Assembly (NCBI GenBank): GCA_963756025.1
Contig: CAVWMF010000007.1
Coordinates: 1,116,001-1,180,000, forward strand
Direction: 5' to 3'
Length of the DNA: 64,000 bases
Source of the DNA: Bog-473 sp963756025
GTDB lineage: Bacteria; Actinomycetota; Acidimicrobiia; Acidimicrobiales; RAAP-2
Position 1 is the first letter of the stretch. Each line of letters opens with the position of its first letter. Of this stretch, positions 27,277 through 35,925 are shown piece by piece. The position numbers and the translations under genes are program-made. The notes beneath the pieces are model-generated. The model was not told where the DNA came from. It worked only from the letters and a program-made list of their open reading frames with translations, and did not search any database.

Positions 27277-27933
27277 TCAGCGGCCGCCCGCGCCGGCCGA
27301 CGGCGTCGGGACGGCGGGAGGGGTCGGGGGTCGGAGGCCATCGCACACGATGGCGAGAAGGTCACCGGGCAGCGAGGCCGGGCCCGGGTGCTCGCACGCC
27401 ATGCACGTTGCTCCCACCAGTGAGATGACGACGGCGGGCGTGACATCGGACCGGACGGCTCCGGCTTTCTGCGCCACGGCCAAAAGGTCACTGACCGCAG
27501 CTTCGAGATCCCGTTTCGCCGGGGCCGCCGCCTGCTCGATTTCGACGCCGGCACCCAGCAACGCCTGGATCAGGTCCCGCTTCAAGATGCTCTCCTCGAC
27601 CAGGTGCTTGAGGAAGGCGAAGAACGCCGCACCGGGATCCTCGGAGTCGACCCGCGCCCGGGCATCGGCGGCGATGGCGCCGAGGCGATCGATCAGGACG
27701 GCCTCGAACAGCTTCTCCTTGGTCGGGAAATGCCGGTAGAGCGTCCCCACGCCAACGCCCGCCTTCTCGGCGATGACATCGACCGGCACGGAGATGCCCT
27801 CAGCGGCGAACACGGATTCCGCCGCCTCGAGCACACGGGCGCGATTGCGCAGCGCATCCGCCCGGAGCGGGCGGGCCCCGTCCGCACAGGGGTTGGCTTC
27901 AGATGTCGCGTCCACGGCCGGCTTCGCACCCAC
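27277..27933 (-). CDS. TetR-family repressor of the divergent MFS pump
   Basis: 218 residues from GTG 27933, chosen for the GGGGGGAGGAAG ribosome site just upstream. The helix-turn-helix is at about residues 45-70: VDVIAEKAGVGVGTLYRHF, then PTKEKLFEAVL. The C-terminal half carries a possible drug-binding domain and ends in a proline/glycine-rich tail. It is divergent from the DHA2 transporter, and an 18-base inverted repeat between them (27961-27978) sits inside the transporter promoter. Confidence 0.88.
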   Translation of the reverse strand: MGAKPAVDATSEANPCADGARPLRADALRNRARVLEAAESVFAAEGISVPVDVIAEKAGVGVGTLYRHFPTKEKLFEAVLIDRLGAIAADARARVDSEDPGAAFFAFLKHLVEESILKRDLIQALLGAGVEIEQAAAPAKRDLEAAVSDLLAVAQKAGAVRSDVTPAVVISLVGATCMACEHPGPASLPGDLLAIVCDGLRPPTPPAVPTPSAGAGGR

Positions 27934-27953
27934 AGGAATCTTCCTCCCCCCGA

Positions 27954-27983
27954 TTGACAAACGGAGCGTACGTTCCGTATAGT
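27954..27983 (+). promoter_or_regulatory. Sigma-70-type promoter of the MFS gene
   Basis: TTGACA at 27954-27959 and TATAGT at 27978-27983, separated by 18 bases, drive rightward toward the MFS start at 28107. The spacer is filled almost wholly by the inverted repeat at 27961-27978, an arrangement that lets a bound repressor block RNA polymerase. Confidence 0.7.
27961..27978. promoter_or_regulatory. TetR operator candidate, 18-base inverted repeat
   Basis: ACGGAGCGTACGTTCCGT is palindromic at 16 of 18 positions, with CGTACG at its centre. It lies between the -35 and -10 of the MFS promoter and 28 bases above the TetR start codon, so one site could control both genes. Confidence 0.7.
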
Positions 27984-28106
27984 CTAAATGGAACCAGCAC
28001 TCCGATTGTACGACAGCCGGGCGCCTAATGCGAGAGGAACTCGCCGGGCCGGCCGGAGACCTCTCGGGGGAAACGGTTCGCCGACCACAAGCAGCAGGAG
28101 CCGCAC

Positions 28107-29597
28107 ATGACAACCACCCTGGACCGCCAAGACCTCGATGAGGGGACGAAGCCGCCACTCGACCCGAAGCGATTCCGGGCCCTGGGTGTGATCGCCGTGG
28201 CCCAGCTCATGGTGGTCCTCGACGCCTCCGTGGTCATCATCGCGTTGCCGTCGGCGCAACGCTCGCTGCACATTTCGACCGCCAACCGCCAATGGATGTT
28301 GACCGCGTACACCCTGGCCTTCGCCGGTCTCCTTCTCCTGGGTGGGCGACTCGCCGACTACCTGGGCCGCAAACGGATGTTCCTCATCAGCCTGATCGGA
28401 TTTGCGGCTGCCTCCACCCTCGGCGGTCTGGCCCAGACCTCGGCCATGCTCTTCAGCGCCCGCGCCCTGCAGGGGGTCTTCGCCGCCATCATGGCTCCGT
28501 CGGCGCTCTCACTGCTCACCGTCGCCTTCACCGAGCCCAAGGAGCGGGCCCGGGCCTTCGGCGTCTACGGCAGCATCGCCGGTGGAGGCGCAGCTATCGG
28601 TCTGATCCTCGGTGGCGTCCTGACCCAGTACGCCTCTTGGCGCTGGACGCTGCTGATCAACGTCCCCATCGCGATCGCGACGGCCATCGCCGCGACCCGC
28701 TTCGTGACCGAGAGCAGGAGTCCCGTTCGTCACGGGTACGACATCCCCGGAGCGGTCACGGTCACCGGGGGCCTCGTGGCACTCGTCTATGCCTTCACCA
28801 AGGCGGGGCTGGACGGCTGGGCCTCGACGACGACGCTCGCCTTCTTCGGGATCGGGGCGGTACTGCTCACGCTGTTCGTCCTCGTCGAGCGCCGGGCCTC
28901 GCACCCATTGCTCCCGCTGCGGATCATTCTCGACCGGAACCGGGGAGGCTCCTTCCTGGCGTCGCTCCTCGTCGGCATCGCCATGTTGGGCACGTTCCTC
29001 TCACTGACCTATTACTTCCAGGGCACCTTGCACTACTCAGCGATGAAGAGCGGCTTGGCCTTCGTGCCGTTCTCCATGGGTGTGATCACCGGTGCCACGT
29101 CCGCCAGCCGGTTGCTGCCACGATTCGGTCCCCGTTTCGTCATCATGACCGGGCTCTGCCTGAGCGCCATCGGCCTGGGGCTCTTCACCCTTCTCGGGGT
29201 CAACTCCACCTATGTCGGTCTGGTGTTGCCGGCGATCGTCATCGTCAGTGTGGGCATGGGGCTGTCCTTCGTCGGCATGAGCAGCACGTCGTTGCTCGGG
29301 GTGCAGCAGGAAGACGCCGGGGTGGCGAGCGCCCTCGTCAACACCACCCAGCAGACGGGAGGTTCCCTGGGCGCCGCCCTCATCAACACCATCGCGACGG
29401 GAGCGACCGCCTCCTACCTGGCCATCCACGGCAACTCGGCCGCGGCCCAGAAGGCGGGGTCCATCCACGGCTACACCACTGCGTTCACCTTCAGTGCGAT
29501 CATGCTGGCCCTCGCCGCGGTGGCCGCGTTCACCCTCATCAGGGCGCCCAAGGCGACCCCCGCCGACGAGCAGGCGGTGGTGTTGCCAGTCGTCTGA
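28107..29597 (+). CDS. MFS efflux transporter, DHA2 (EmrB/QacA) family
   Basis: 496 residues, consistent with 14 membrane helices. VVLDASVVIIALP in helix 1 and motif A as GGRLADYLGRKRMF (about residue 80) are diagnostic. VYGSIAGGGAAIGLILGGVL is motif C, typical of drug:proton antiporters. AGGAG precedes the ATG. Expression is probably released when the divergent TetR protein binds a toxic substrate. The exported compound is unknown. Confidence 0.93.
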   Translation: MTTTLDRQDLDEGTKPPLDPKRFRALGVIAVAQLMVVLDASVVIIALPSAQRSLHISTANRQWMLTAYTLAFAGLLLLGGRLADYLGRKRMFLISLIGFAAASTLGGLAQTSAMLFSARALQGVFAAIMAPSALSLLTVAFTEPKERARAFGVYGSIAGGGAAIGLILGGVLTQYASWRWTLLINVPIAIATAIAATRFVTESRSPVRHGYDIPGAVTVTGGLVALVYAFTKAGLDGWASTTTLAFFGIGAVLLTLFVLVERRASHPLLPLRIILDRNRGGSFLASLLVGIAMLGTFLSLTYYFQGTLHYSAMKSGLAFVPFSMGVITGATSASRLLPRFGPRFVIMTGLCLSAIGLGLFTLLGVNSTYVGLVLPAIVIVSVGMGLSFVGMSSTSLLGVQQEDAGVASALVNTTQQTGGSLGAALINTIATGATASYLAIHGNSAAAQKAGSIHGYTTAFTFSAIMLALAAVAAFTLIRAPKATPADEQAVVLPVV

Positions 29598-29638
29598 GCC
29601 GGGATCGGGCCGGGATCGGGCCCGGTTTCGGGATCGGG
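29598..29638. repeat. Short tandem G-rich repeat between convergent genes
   Basis: GCCGGGATCGG occurs twice head to tail (29598-29608, 29609-29619), and a partial third copy, CGGGATCGG, ends the stretch. It begins right after the MFS stop codon and could contribute to termination through GC pairing around GGGCCCGG, but no U-tract follows. Confidence 0.6.
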
Positions 29639-29641
29639 ACT

Positions 29642-30484
29642 TCAGGCTTTTTGATGGAGTGGCGCGAGAGCGTAGACGAGCGCCACCTGCGCCGTCTGGG
29701 TCTGCGAGCCGGATTCGATCGGCACCTCGGGGGCGGAGGCGGCGCCGGCCGAGGCGAACGAGAGACCTTTGGACCCTTGATCGAGCACCGATACCTGGGT
29801 CTGATCCGTCAGGGCGCACACCGGGCCGAGGGATCTTCCGGCCGCGTGGGCCAATGCCCGGGCATGGACGACCGCCTGGTTGGTGGCGCGTGCGCGGGCC
29901 TGCGCCTCCACCGCACCGGTGTCGCGAGTCGAAAAGGAAAGTGACTCGATCTGCGCCGCATTCCCGCCGGCACCCACCACAGCGTCGATGACCGAGCCTG
30001 CATGGGTGATGTCGTGCAAGGTGGCGGTGATCGCGTTGACCACCTGGTACCCGCTCACCGTCGGAATGCCTTTCGGATACGAGTACTGGGGCTGCAGGGA
30101 CAGGCCGGACGTCTGAATATCTTTGGCCTGCGCGCCCCCGGTCCGGAACGCAGTCACGACGGCCGTCGCCTCCGTGTTGTCCACCGCCAGGGCCTGGGCG
30201 GCACTGGGTTCGGTCGCCGTGACCTGGACGACAAGGGTCAGGAGGTCCGGCGTGGCCGTCGCTTCACCCGTCCCGTGCACCGTCAGCTTGGGTGACGTCG
30301 ATGCGCAGGAGGCCGGCGGAGTGGCCGCTGCACCGGATCTTCCCGCCGCCACGCCCAGAGCGATTCCGCCGAGGATCACCGCCAGTACCACGCCGACCAC
30401 GAGCAGGGGCAACCAGGAGAGGTGCACGCCCTTCCCCGCCGGTCGCTCCGGTTCCTTGCGACTGTCTTCGTCCTCGTCGGGCAT
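29642..30484 (-). CDS. SIMPL-domain (DUF541) membrane-anchored protein
   Basis: 280 residues from ATG 30484. A charged N-terminus is followed by one membrane helix (LPLLVVGVVLAVILGGIAL), then an extracytoplasmic SIMPL domain starting at LTVHGTGEATATPDLLTL. The signature SGLSLQPQYSYP and a GYQVVNAI segment follow. The family is widespread and poorly understood, with periplasmic or surface roles suggested in stress response. It stands alone, convergent with the MFS gene. Confidence 0.85.
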   Translation of the reverse strand: MPDEDEDSRKEPERPAGKGVHLSWLPLLVVGVVLAVILGGIALGVAAGRSGAAATPPASCASTSPKLTVHGTGEATATPDLLTLVVQVTATEPSAAQALAVDNTEATAVVTAFRTGGAQAKDIQTSGLSLQPQYSYPKGIPTVSGYQVVNAITATLHDITHAGSVIDAVVGAGGNAAQIESLSFSTRDTGAVEAQARARATNQAVVHARALAHAAGRSLGPVCALTDQTQVSVLDQGSKGLSFASAGAASAPEVPIESGSQTQTAQVALVYALAPLHQKA

Positions 30485-30565
30485 GGGAGGGGCTCCGTTC
30501 ACTCGAACTCCGTTACGTGTTCCGCCCAATAGACGCATCGGCGGGGCCGATGGTTCGCGGACGGG

Positions 30566-31321
30566 TCAGGTTCCGGTGAAGCGCGGCTCCCTCCGCTCCG
30601 CGCTGGCGGCGATGCCCTCGGCGAAATCCGACGAGTGGCGCAAGCTCTCCTGCACCTCACATTCATGGTCCATGGCCGCACGGAGGCGCTCCACCAGGCC
30701 TTGACGCAGTGTCGCCCGGATGGAGCGCACCGCCAAGGGGCCCGAGCCGGCGATGGTGCCGGCAAATGCGACGGCCGCCGGGAGCAGTTCTTCCTCTTGT
30801 TCGACCAGTTCGTCACACAAGCCAAGCGTCAATGCCTCGGCACCACCGACGCGACGTCCTGAATAGAGAAGGTCGGCCGCGTGCTGCTCACCGACGACGC
30901 GCGGCAGTGTCACCGTCAACCCGAAGCCGTGATGAAAACCCAAACGCGAGAAGTTGGCACTGAAACGACTCGCCGGTGCTGCGATGCGGAAGTCAGCCGA
31001 GAGGGCGAGCCCGAGCCCACCGCCGATGGCCCCGCCACTGACGGCGGCCACAACCGGAAGCGGGGCAGCAAAGAGACGGAGGGCATTGCGATACAGCGCC
31101 GCAATGTCCTGCTCCTTGTTCGTGGCGAAATCGAGCCCCGCACAAAAATGCCTTCCTTCGGCGCGCAGGATGATGACGCGGCAGTCGTCCGTCGCCGCCA
31201 GTTCTTCGTACGCATCGGCCAGCGCGGCGAGGAGCGCCGTATCGAAGAAGTTGTTGGGCGGGCGGTGCAGGCACACCACCGCGATGTACTGGTCCAGGCG
31301 GTCGATTGAGACATCCTTCAT
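30566..31321 (-). CDS. Enoyl-CoA hydratase/isomerase family protein
   Basis: 251 residues of crotonase fold. The oxyanion-hole segments are HFCAGLDFA near residue 60 and SGGAIGGGLGLALSADFRIA near residue 100. The acidic residue usually found in the next loop (PE..LG) is replaced: the stretch reads SANFSRLGFHHGFG. One of the two hydratase glutamates therefore seems missing, and another crotonase reaction is possible. The start overlaps the stop of the GNAT gene upstream (ATGA). Confidence 0.85.
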   Translation of the reverse strand: MKDVSIDRLDQYIAVVCLHRPPNNFFDTALLAALADAYEELAATDDCRVIILRAEGRHFCAGLDFATNKEQDIAALYRNALRLFAAPLPVVAAVSGGAIGGGLGLALSADFRIAAPASRFSANFSRLGFHHGFGLTVTLPRVVGEQHAADLLYSGRRVGGAEALTLGLCDELVEQEEELLPAAVAFAGTIAGSGPLAVRSIRATLRQGLVERLRAAMDHECEVQESLRHSSDFAEGIAASAERREPRFTGT

Positions 31322-31800
31322 AATTCCTCCTCAAGGCTGCGCCAGTAGATCACGGCGTCCTCTCCATCGACCACGGCCGGGAGTCGCCCGACTTCGGCAA
31401 AGCCGAGGTTCCGGTACATGTGCCGCGCCGGATTAGAGGCGAAGACCAGGTTGAATTGCATCGCGTCGAATCCGAGCCGCCGTGCTTCGTGGAGCGAATG
31501 TTCAACCAGCGCGCGGCCCAATCCTCTCCCCCGGTACGGAGCGAGAACGAAGTAGCCCGCATTCGCAACGTGCGCCGCTCGCCCGACGAAATTCGCCTTG
31601 ATGTAGTAGGCCCCGATCAATGATCCTCCGGCGAGGGCGATCCAGACCGCCGCGCTGTGCGCGATCCAATAGTCGTGGAAATCCTCCCAAGTGAGGGGTG
31701 GGGCGTGCGGAAACCCGTCGCCCACATCGACGATCTGCGTATACGCCGCAAAGAGCGCATCATGGTCGGCCGCCGTCGCCGGCCGAAGGTCATCCGCCAT
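31318..31800 (-). CDS. GNAT-family N-acetyltransferase
   Basis: 160 residues from ATG 31800; the frame stays open upstream but the GNAT fold begins here with LRPATAADHDALFAAY. The acetyl-CoA loop is LAPYRGRGLGRALVEHSL near residue 95, followed by FNLVFASNPARHMYRNLGF. The acceptor is unknown. The gene is translationally coupled to the enoyl-CoA hydratase. Confidence 0.85.
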   Translation of the reverse strand: MADDLRPATAADHDALFAAYTQIVDVGDGFPHAPPLTWEDFHDYWIAHSAAVWIALAGGSLIGAYYIKANFVGRAAHVANAGYFVLAPYRGRGLGRALVEHSLHEARRLGFDAMQFNLVFASNPARHMYRNLGFAEVGRLPAVVDGEDAVIYWRSLEEEL

Positions 31801-31918
31801 GTGTTCGTTCGCCCCTTTTTCTCTGCTCGAGAGCATAGAGAGCCGCACGGGCACAATCAGGGGTGCCCTCCGGTTGGCTCCCGACACCGCCACTCAGCTG
31901 CCCCACAAAGAGGAGGCC

Positions 31919-32181
31919 ATGGTGGGGCCTGGTCATATGACACAGTCGACGACGGACATGCGAGCGGTGCCCATCGACGAGGTGGCGCGCTGCCTGGGTC
32001 TCCCGGCATGCGGGGCGGAGGTGGTACGGCAGCGGTGATCCGGCGTCTGGCCATCATCCGCTACTGGCAATCTGCGGGCCTGATGAGTCTTGACGAGATC
32101 CGGCACGTCCTGGAAGGACCGAGCGCCGATGGGGGGCGGGGGCCGCCGCTGACCCTGCAGGCGTTCCGACGACACGTGTAA
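31919..32181 (+). pseudogene. Split or degenerate MerR-like regulator
   Basis: Two short frames together resemble a MerR DNA-binding domain with its middle missing. The first (31919-32038) has VPIDEVARCLGL, like the first helix-turn-helix helices. The second (32035-32181) has RRLAIIRYWQSAGLMSLDEI, like the dimerisation-side helix of MerR proteins. They overlap by GTGA, and AGGAGG precedes the first ATG closely. The wing and RYY region is absent. It is either a decayed gene or, less likely, two coupled micro-proteins. Confidence 0.4.
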
Positions 32182-32273
32182 TTTCACAAGCGTCTGCTCG
32201 GTGTCTGCCCGGCGCCCACCCCGGTCAGCCTGCGTGCAGCGCCGACTACGGAATTGCGTCTCTGGCCCCGCCC

Positions 32274-32654
32274 TCAGCCACTCCCGTAGGGACGGGTGAT
32301 GATCTCGAGCAGATGCCCATCGGGGTCGTGGAAGTAGACACCCCGCCCGCCGTCGGCCCGGTTGACCTGGCCGCGCTGGCGCAATCCGGGGTCGGCCCAG
32401 TAGTCGACGGCGCGCGCTGTCATCCGCCCGAAGATCTGGTCGAACTCGTCCTCGCTGATGAGGAACGCGTAGTGCTGTCCCGCGATCGGCTCGTCGGTTT
32501 CGTGAAAATCCAGGGACACCCCGTTCTCGAGGTCCGCCACCAGAAACGGCCCGAATGGTTGCGGTGCCGGCAGCCCCAAAATCCCGGTCAAGAAGGTCGC
32601 CGAGACCTGCTTGTCACGGCACCAGACGATGGTGTGATTCAACAGCACGCCCAC
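32274..32654 (-). CDS. Glyoxalase/VOC-family protein
   Basis: 126 residues from GTG 32654; the family usually begins a few residues before LNHTIVWCRD, though the frame is open to 32753. A single VOC module is visible: TFLTGILGLPAP, DFHETDEPIAGQHYAF, and the terminal metal-site segment GVYFHDPDGHLLEIITRP. Members include dioxygenases, glyoxalase and antibiotic-binding proteins. No neighbour points to a substrate. Confidence 0.82.
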   Translation of the reverse strand: MGVLLNHTIVWCRDKQVSATFLTGILGLPAPQPFGPFLVADLENGVSLDFHETDEPIAGQHYAFLISEDEFDQIFGRMTARAVDYWADPGLRQRGQVNRADGGRGVYFHDPDGHLLEIITRPYGSG

Positions 32655-32773
32655 GGAAGCATCGTAGGCCCGGGGTGACGCGGGGCGAGCACCGAAGTGC
32701 GCTGCGGGCACCGGTGCATCTAGCGTGGACCGGGGCGCCGCAGACGTGGCCATTTGGGAGAGGAAACGAAGAA

Positions 32774-33442
32774 ATGAGCGATCTGCTCTTGGCAGAGGAA
32801 CGGGAAGCGGTAGCGAGCGCCAGTCGCCACCTGGCTGAGGAAGGGCTCGTCATCGGCACGGCGGGCAACATCTCGGCCCGCAAGGGGGACCTGGTCGCAG
32901 TGACGCCCACGGGTTCCGACCTGGCCCAGGTCACGGCAGAAATGGTGACCGTCATCAATCTCGACGGCGAAGTCGTGGACGGCGACCTCGCTCCCACCTC
33001 CGAGGTCCCACTCCACACGGGCATCTACCGCGCCACCAATGCCCTGGCCATCACCCACGCCCATGCGATGGCGTCCACCGCGCTCTCCACCACGCACGAC
33101 GAGCTGCCGGCGCTCCACTACAGCTGCCTGGGCCTGGGCGGCACGCCGCGGACAGCGGCCTACGCCACCTTCGGCTCGGAGGAGCTGGCGCAGAATGTCA
33201 TCAAGGCGCTCGAGGGCCGCAACGCCGCCATGATGCAGAACCACGGGTCGATCGCCTATGGCAGCACCATGGACCAGGCCGTGGAACGCCTCGAGCTCCT
33301 CGAGTGGCTGGCCGAGTTGTACTGGCGCGCATCGTCGATGGGCACCCCACGCATCCTCGGCGACAAGGACTTCGAGGCCATCATCACCGCTGCCATGTCC
33401 CGGGGCTACGGCGCCGTCAAGAAGGCCGACAAGAGCGGGTGA
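32774..33442 (+). CDS. Class II aldolase/adducin-family sugar-phosphate aldolase
   Basis: 222 residues with GAGGAAACG before the ATG. Zinc histidines occur in THAHAMASTALS (around residue 96) and MMQNHGSIAYG (around residue 155); the phosphate-binding region is GTAGNISAR and TPTG, and SEVPLHTGIY carries the catalytic glutamate. Length and motifs match fuculose-phosphate aldolase-like enzymes. The actual sugar is not evident. Confidence 0.88.
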   Translation: MSDLLLAEEREAVASASRHLAEEGLVIGTAGNISARKGDLVAVTPTGSDLAQVTAEMVTVINLDGEVVDGDLAPTSEVPLHTGIYRATNALAITHAHAMASTALSTTHDELPALHYSCLGLGGTPRTAAYATFGSEELAQNVIKALEGRNAAMMQNHGSIAYGSTMDQAVERLELLEWLAELYWRASSMGTPRILGDKDFEAIITAAMSRGYGAVKKADKSG

Positions 33443-33454
33443 GGGAGCCGGCGC

Positions 33455-35782
33455 TCAGCTCAAAAGGGCTTTGTGCCGTTCCTTCGTGAAGAGTTCGACC
33501 GACCCCGCCAGGTCCGCCTGTACTTCGCGCTGGGCTTCGAGGAGCTCGTCGGCCCAGAGCATCTGCAACATGGTGCGGAGTTGGTCGCCGCGGCGATGGC
33601 TGCGTGCGTCCTCGAAGGCCGTCCGGAGCACACCGTGCAACGTCCGGTCGTGGGTGGGTGGCCGGTCGAGCGAGCCGCGCTGTCCGCTCAGCACCTCGCC
33701 GAACTCCTCGTACCAACGATGGCTCGCCGCATAGGAGTCGCGTAGAACCGCTCCGGCAACCGCCACCGATTCGAGCTCGGGTCTGCCCCGCTCCGGAGGG
33801 AGGACCGGCAGGGACGACAGCGTGTACGCGGCCAACCGGATGCGATTCGATCCGGTGAAGAGACTGGCCACGACCTCCACGGATACGACCTTCGCCCCGC
33901 GTTCGGCCAAGAACTGACGAAACGCGTCGTCGAGCCTCAGGTAGGCCGCATGCGAGGCCCGCTGGCCTGGAGCTGTGTCCACGCCCCCATCGGGGTTGGT
34001 CAGGCGGATCACGGCATCGGCGAGGTATCCCGAGCTCATGACGAATGCATCGGACAGCGCCCGTCCGAGGGCCGCCATGGCCCCCCTGGGCCAGAACAGC
34101 AGCCCCACGACGATGCTCACCGCGCACCCGATCGCCACGTCCTCGATCCTGGTCAGGCCGACCTTCCAGCCGGTGGGCTGAATGATGTTGAACAGGATGA
34201 TGACCACAAGGGTGAACCCGGCCTGACCGGCGGCAAAGGAGATCATGGACGGGGCGGCACCCGACACGAGAACCGCCAGGGGAAGCAGCACCCACAGCGC
34301 GATGGGGTGACCCCCCACCCCGAGCGTGATCGCGCCGCCCACGACGAAACCCACGGCCGTGCCCCCGATCGCACGGAGGGCTGTCGCACCGGTGCCGAGG
34401 GCATTCGATCGCAGCACCGACAGCGTGCCCAGGACCACCCAGAATCCATGCTCGACGTCGGTGATCTCGATGACGGCCACCGCCAATGCCAGACCGGCGG
34501 CGCCCCGCACCGCATTGCGAAACCACACCGAACGAAAGGAGAGGTGGGAGAGGATCCGGGGCCAGAGCAGCTGTCCTCCGGTATCGAGCCCCGCCACCCA
34601 CCTCTGGTCGCCGTCTTGGTGTACCCCGGCGGCCTCGATGGTGGTGTCGGCCACCATCATGGTGGCGATGCCCAAGGCCCGGGCGCCGAAGCTCGGGTCG
34701 AGCGCGGATGCGAGGCCCTCCTCGTGATCGTCACCGACGGCTTCACTCTGCCGGGCGAGCATCCCTTCTCCGCGAGCGCCGTCGGGCCCGATCAGCGTGG
34801 ACACCTCGGCGGCGAGCTCGTGGCCCATCAGGTCGTCGAGTTCCTGCATGCTTGTGCGCAGCGCACGCACGTGCTCCGGATCGTCCACCGGATGCGCCTG
34901 CTGATCGCAGATCACCGCGCTGCTCAGGCGCAGCACCTCGGCCGCGGCCTCGATCACCCGCTGCACGTGGGGCATCCGTCGCGCCGCGGAACCGTCGTCG
35001 AGAAGTGCATTGCCGGCGGCCCACTCCACCCGACCGACGAGCTTGGCCAAGGCGACCGTACTTCCGGCCGCGCCGGTGGGTGGGTACGGCGTGCCTGCGA
35101 ACTGGTCGCGCAGCCTGGAGAGCTCCGCCCCAACGGTCTCGACCGCCTCGGGATCCGGCCTTCCGCCGGCGTGCGCCGCGGCGAGTCCCGCCACGGCTCC
35201 CACGGTCGCCGACAAGCGACGCCGCAGATCGTCATGCCACGGCGTGGGCCACAGCACCATGCAGGCGGTGATACAGGCGACACCGGCGAACGCCCAGCCG
35301 AGCAGCCGCGGGCCGATGGCCGATACCGGCTGGGCCACGGCCACCGGGAGCACGAAAACGAGCAACGTCGCCGTCGATGCCGCGGCCGCTTGCGGGGACA
35401 CGATCCCCGCGAAAAGCACGCAGAATCCCACGACCGCCATGACCGCCACAGATATCCATTTGTGCGCGGAGACCACCGTGCCCAGGGCGATCAGGCCGCT
35501 CCCGACCAGCCAGAACAGGAGGTAGGAGAGAAGCCGGGTCCGTGAACGCCCCGGGAAGTCCACCAGCAGCAAGATGGCGAACGAGCCCAATGCCCCCAAG
35601 AGGCTGACCTGTGGGTTGGAGAAGAGCGCATGGGTGAGACCGAACACCGCGGGCATGACGATCGCCGCCCGAACCGATCGCTTGATGGCGAGCCGACCCG
35701 GATCCTTCCGCGTGACCCACTCCTCGAGGCCCCTCCATGGCCGCGGGAACTCCCCACGAAGCGCGACATCACGTCGGGTCAT
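33455..35782 (-). CDS. FUSC-family membrane protein (aromatic acid exporter-like)
   Basis: 775 residues from ATG 35782, preceded by GAGGAT; the frame is open further but without a plausible start site. Two blocks of membrane helices flank a long cytosolic region. The first covers roughly residues 40-190 (SLLGALGSFAILLLVDFPGRS, written across two turns). The second, residues 420-570, contains FWVVLGTLSVLRSNALGTG and LVVIILFNIIQPTGWKVG. The repeated FUSC layout is that of fusaric-acid-resistance-like exporters. It converges on the aldolase gene. Confidence 0.85.
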   Translation of the reverse strand: MTRRDVALRGEFPRPWRGLEEWVTRKDPGRLAIKRSVRAAIVMPAVFGLTHALFSNPQVSLLGALGSFAILLLVDFPGRSRTRLLSYLLFWLVGSGLIALGTVVSAHKWISVAVMAVVGFCVLFAGIVSPQAAAASTATLLVFVLPVAVAQPVSAIGPRLLGWAFAGVACITACMVLWPTPWHDDLRRRLSATVGAVAGLAAAHAGGRPDPEAVETVGAELSRLRDQFAGTPYPPTGAAGSTVALAKLVGRVEWAAGNALLDDGSAARRMPHVQRVIEAAAEVLRLSSAVICDQQAHPVDDPEHVRALRTSMQELDDLMGHELAAEVSTLIGPDGARGEGMLARQSEAVGDDHEEGLASALDPSFGARALGIATMMVADTTIEAAGVHQDGDQRWVAGLDTGGQLLWPRILSHLSFRSVWFRNAVRGAAGLALAVAVIEITDVEHGFWVVLGTLSVLRSNALGTGATALRAIGGTAVGFVVGGAITLGVGGHPIALWVLLPLAVLVSGAAPSMISFAAGQAGFTLVVIILFNIIQPTGWKVGLTRIEDVAIGCAVSIVVGLLFWPRGAMAALGRALSDAFVMSSGYLADAVIRLTNPDGGVDTAPGQRASHAAYLRLDDAFRQFLAERGAKVVSVEVVASLFTGSNRIRLAAYTLSSLPVLPPERGRPELESVAVAGAVLRDSYAASHRWYEEFGEVLSGQRGSLDRPPTHDRTLHGVLRTAFEDARSHRRGDQLRTMLQMLWADELLEAQREVQADLAGSVELFTKERHKALLS

Positions 35783-35925
35783 CAGATCCTCGCTGCCTGT
35801 TGCACGTGCGGCCGACGACAATCGCCCATGGTGAGGTGAAGTTACCCCGAAGCTCGGGCCGACGGAACAGTCCGGCGCCTCGCACGCGTGGAGCACCGGG
35901 CCGCGTAGGGCACAATTGCTCCGCC

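Noticed and set aside
24617..27739. Plus-strand open frame of 1040 codons
   Set aside because: It is antisense to the copper ATPase and quinone reductase genes, is rich in Arg/Gly/Asp/His, and shows no domain. High GC produces such shadows.
33950..35545. Plus-strand open frame of 531 codons
   Set aside because: Antisense to the FUSC gene, with shadow-like composition.
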